Made by a program: the position numbers and the translations under genes. Below are positions 4,844-5,697 of a DNA stretch of 5,697 nucleotides, piece after piece. Origin of the DNA: Clostridia bacterium (lineage in GTDB: Bacteria; Bacillota; Clostridia; Oscillospirales; CAG-272). Below the pieces are notes generated by a model. It saw only the letters and a list, made by a program, of their open reading frames with translations. It ran no database searches and was not told the DNA's origin. Position 1 is the stretch's first letter, and every line of letters begins with the position of its first letter. Where the stretch lies: positions 1 to 5,697 of the forward strand of contig JAFNZX010000034.1 of assembly GCA_017382615.1 (NCBI GenBank), written 5' to 3'.

Positions 4844-5697
4844 TTATTTCCGCTTTCTCTTGACGCAGATGACGATACCCGTAATCAGCGTACCCAAGGG
4901 GAGCACAAGGATGCCGAGCACGGCAATGCATAGCATGAGCGCAACGGGCATATCCAAGGATCCGCCAAGATCCACTGCGGGGATCTGCTTGGGGTAGAGG
5001 GAATTGTATTGCTGCGTACTGCCGGCATAATCCATTGCACCGTACAAGAATCCGTAGTTGTATTTGTAGACCTCGTCTGCAACCTCTTTGGAGTAGCTGT
5101 CCGCAAAGCCAAACCATACGATACCGCCGGTCTTATCACCGCCAGTCACAGTCGCGCTGACTGCCATGGTATGCTTAGCGGGTGTGGGATCGGTGGAAAG
5201 ATACCCCTTGTCAGAGGTGGTCACAATGGGCTTGACCGTAACGCCTGCGGTCTCGGTGTAGGTGATGGGGTGTGCGCCCACGACCAGCATCTGATAGTTG
5301 CGTGCAGTCTGACTGTAGGATTGGTACATCTGATAGTAATAGTTGGCGTATGCCTGGTACATCTGATTCTGGGGATTCTGCTGATACTGCTGCTGGGCTG
5401 CCATGTACATGGAGTAAATTTCGCTGAGCATGGCGATGTGAATGATCTGATCGGCTGATGCGACAAGCTCGTGCTTGGAATCGGGCAGGATGAACAGGTA
5501 ATCCTCGGGGTAGGTCTCTGCCTCGGTGGCGCCTTCGGTCGTTTCCTCCTGTGCCCGGGGCTCTGCTTGGGTTTCGGAATCGGTCTCCTTTTCCGTGCTG
5601 CTTTCCTTGCCGCTTTCAATGTAGCTGTTATAGGAAAGAGAATCGTCCAGCACGATGGCGTCCTTGCCTGCAAGACCATAGGAGTTCATCAGTGACA
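4844..5697 (-). CDS. GldG-like ABC transporter auxiliary membrane protein, 5'-truncated
   Basis: The last 283 residues of a longer protein; no stop or convincing start precedes the window edge, and the ATG at 5689 has no ribosome binding site. Counting from that Met, the visible order is: MNSYGLAGKDAIVLDD (1-16), like the segment of GldG-type proteins after the ThuA-like core; an acidic E/T-rich insert (about 26-60); YLFILPDSKHELV (64-76); a Y/Q-rich stretch (97-132); VVGAHPITYTETAGVTVKPIVTTSDKGYLS (split 136-151 and 152-165), GIVWFGFADSY (189-199) and NYGFLYGAMDY (211-221), which follow the family's C-terminal pattern; one membrane helix (about 248-275) and a KRKRK tail. GldG-like proteins are usually encoded with an ABC ATPase and a permease, expected upstream beyond the window. 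Assignment is by pattern memory of the ABC_transp_aux family, so moderate confidence; substrate unknown. Confidence 0.68.
   Translation of the reverse strand, partial: SLMNSYGLAGKDAIVLDDSLSYNSYIESGKESSTEKETDSETQAEPRAQEETTEGATEAETYPEDYLFILPDSKHELVASADQIIHIAMLSEIYSMYMAAQQQYQQNPQNQMYQAYANYYYQMYQSYSQTARNYQMLVVGAHPITYTETAGVTVKPIVTTSDKGYLSTDPTPAKHTMAVSATVTGGDKTGGIVWFGFADSYSKEVADEVYKYNYGFLYGAMDYAGSTQQYNSLYPKQIPAVDLGGSLDMPVALMLCIAVLGILVLPLGTLITGIVICVKRKRK

Noticed and set aside
5009..5458. Plus-strand 149-residue frame antisense to the GldG-like gene
   Set aside because: It has no ribosome binding site and its hydrophobic stretches mirror the Y/Q-rich codons. The minus strand has the terminator and family pattern.

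Overview
The window reads as chromosomal housekeeping DNA of a Clostridia-class Firmicute, probably an uncultured gut member of the Oscillospiraceae/Ruminococcaceae type. The organism call is inference. It rests on a 56-residue 2[4Fe-4S] ferredoxin very like that of Clostridium pasteurianum, on the Firmicute gene order holB-ricT-(x)-trmN6, on strong GGAGG ribosome binding sites and sigma-A type promoters, and on intergenic palindromic repeats of a style I associate with gut Clostridia. All genes lie on the minus strand, so transcription runs from high to low coordinates.

Layout in transcription order. (1) 5697-4844: the C-terminal part of a membrane-anchored GldG-like ABC transporter auxiliary protein, cut by the window edge and closed by a clear intrinsic terminator at 4791-4820. 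(2) 4820-4675: a short spacer with a second, wobble-paired hairpin (4731-4769), then a near-consensus promoter (4680-4708). (3) 4647-3589: holB, DNA polymerase III delta-prime. (4) 3577-2213: a RicT/YaaT (PSP1-domain) protein, 11 bp after holB, with an unusually long disordered Q/K/P-rich N-terminus. (5) 2212-2110: an AT-rich spacer with a probable promoter. (6) 2109-1939: the clostridial-type ferredoxin. (7) A hairpin at 1879-1903 that may be a partial terminator. (8) 1841-1086: a TrmN6-like tRNA methyltransferase, overlapping by 13 bp (9) 1098-331: a TtcA-like tRNA thiolation enzyme. (10) 330-1: no gene, but three kinds of inverted repeat, including a near-perfect 124-bp one that probably also ends ttcA transcription.

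In Bacillus subtilis the order is holB-yaaT(ricT)-yabA-yabB. Here the ferredoxin sits where yabA would be and ttcA follows trmN6. RicT, the ferredoxin and TtcA are all cysteine-rich proteins of known or likely Fe-S families, so the locus couples replication (HolB), RNA processing control (RicT) and tRNA modification (TrmN6, TtcA) with an electron carrier. I see no defence system, mobile element, CRISPR array or RNA gene. The points most worth a second look are the ferredoxin placement, the RicT extension, the unusual composition of the GldG-like protein and the intergenic repeats.
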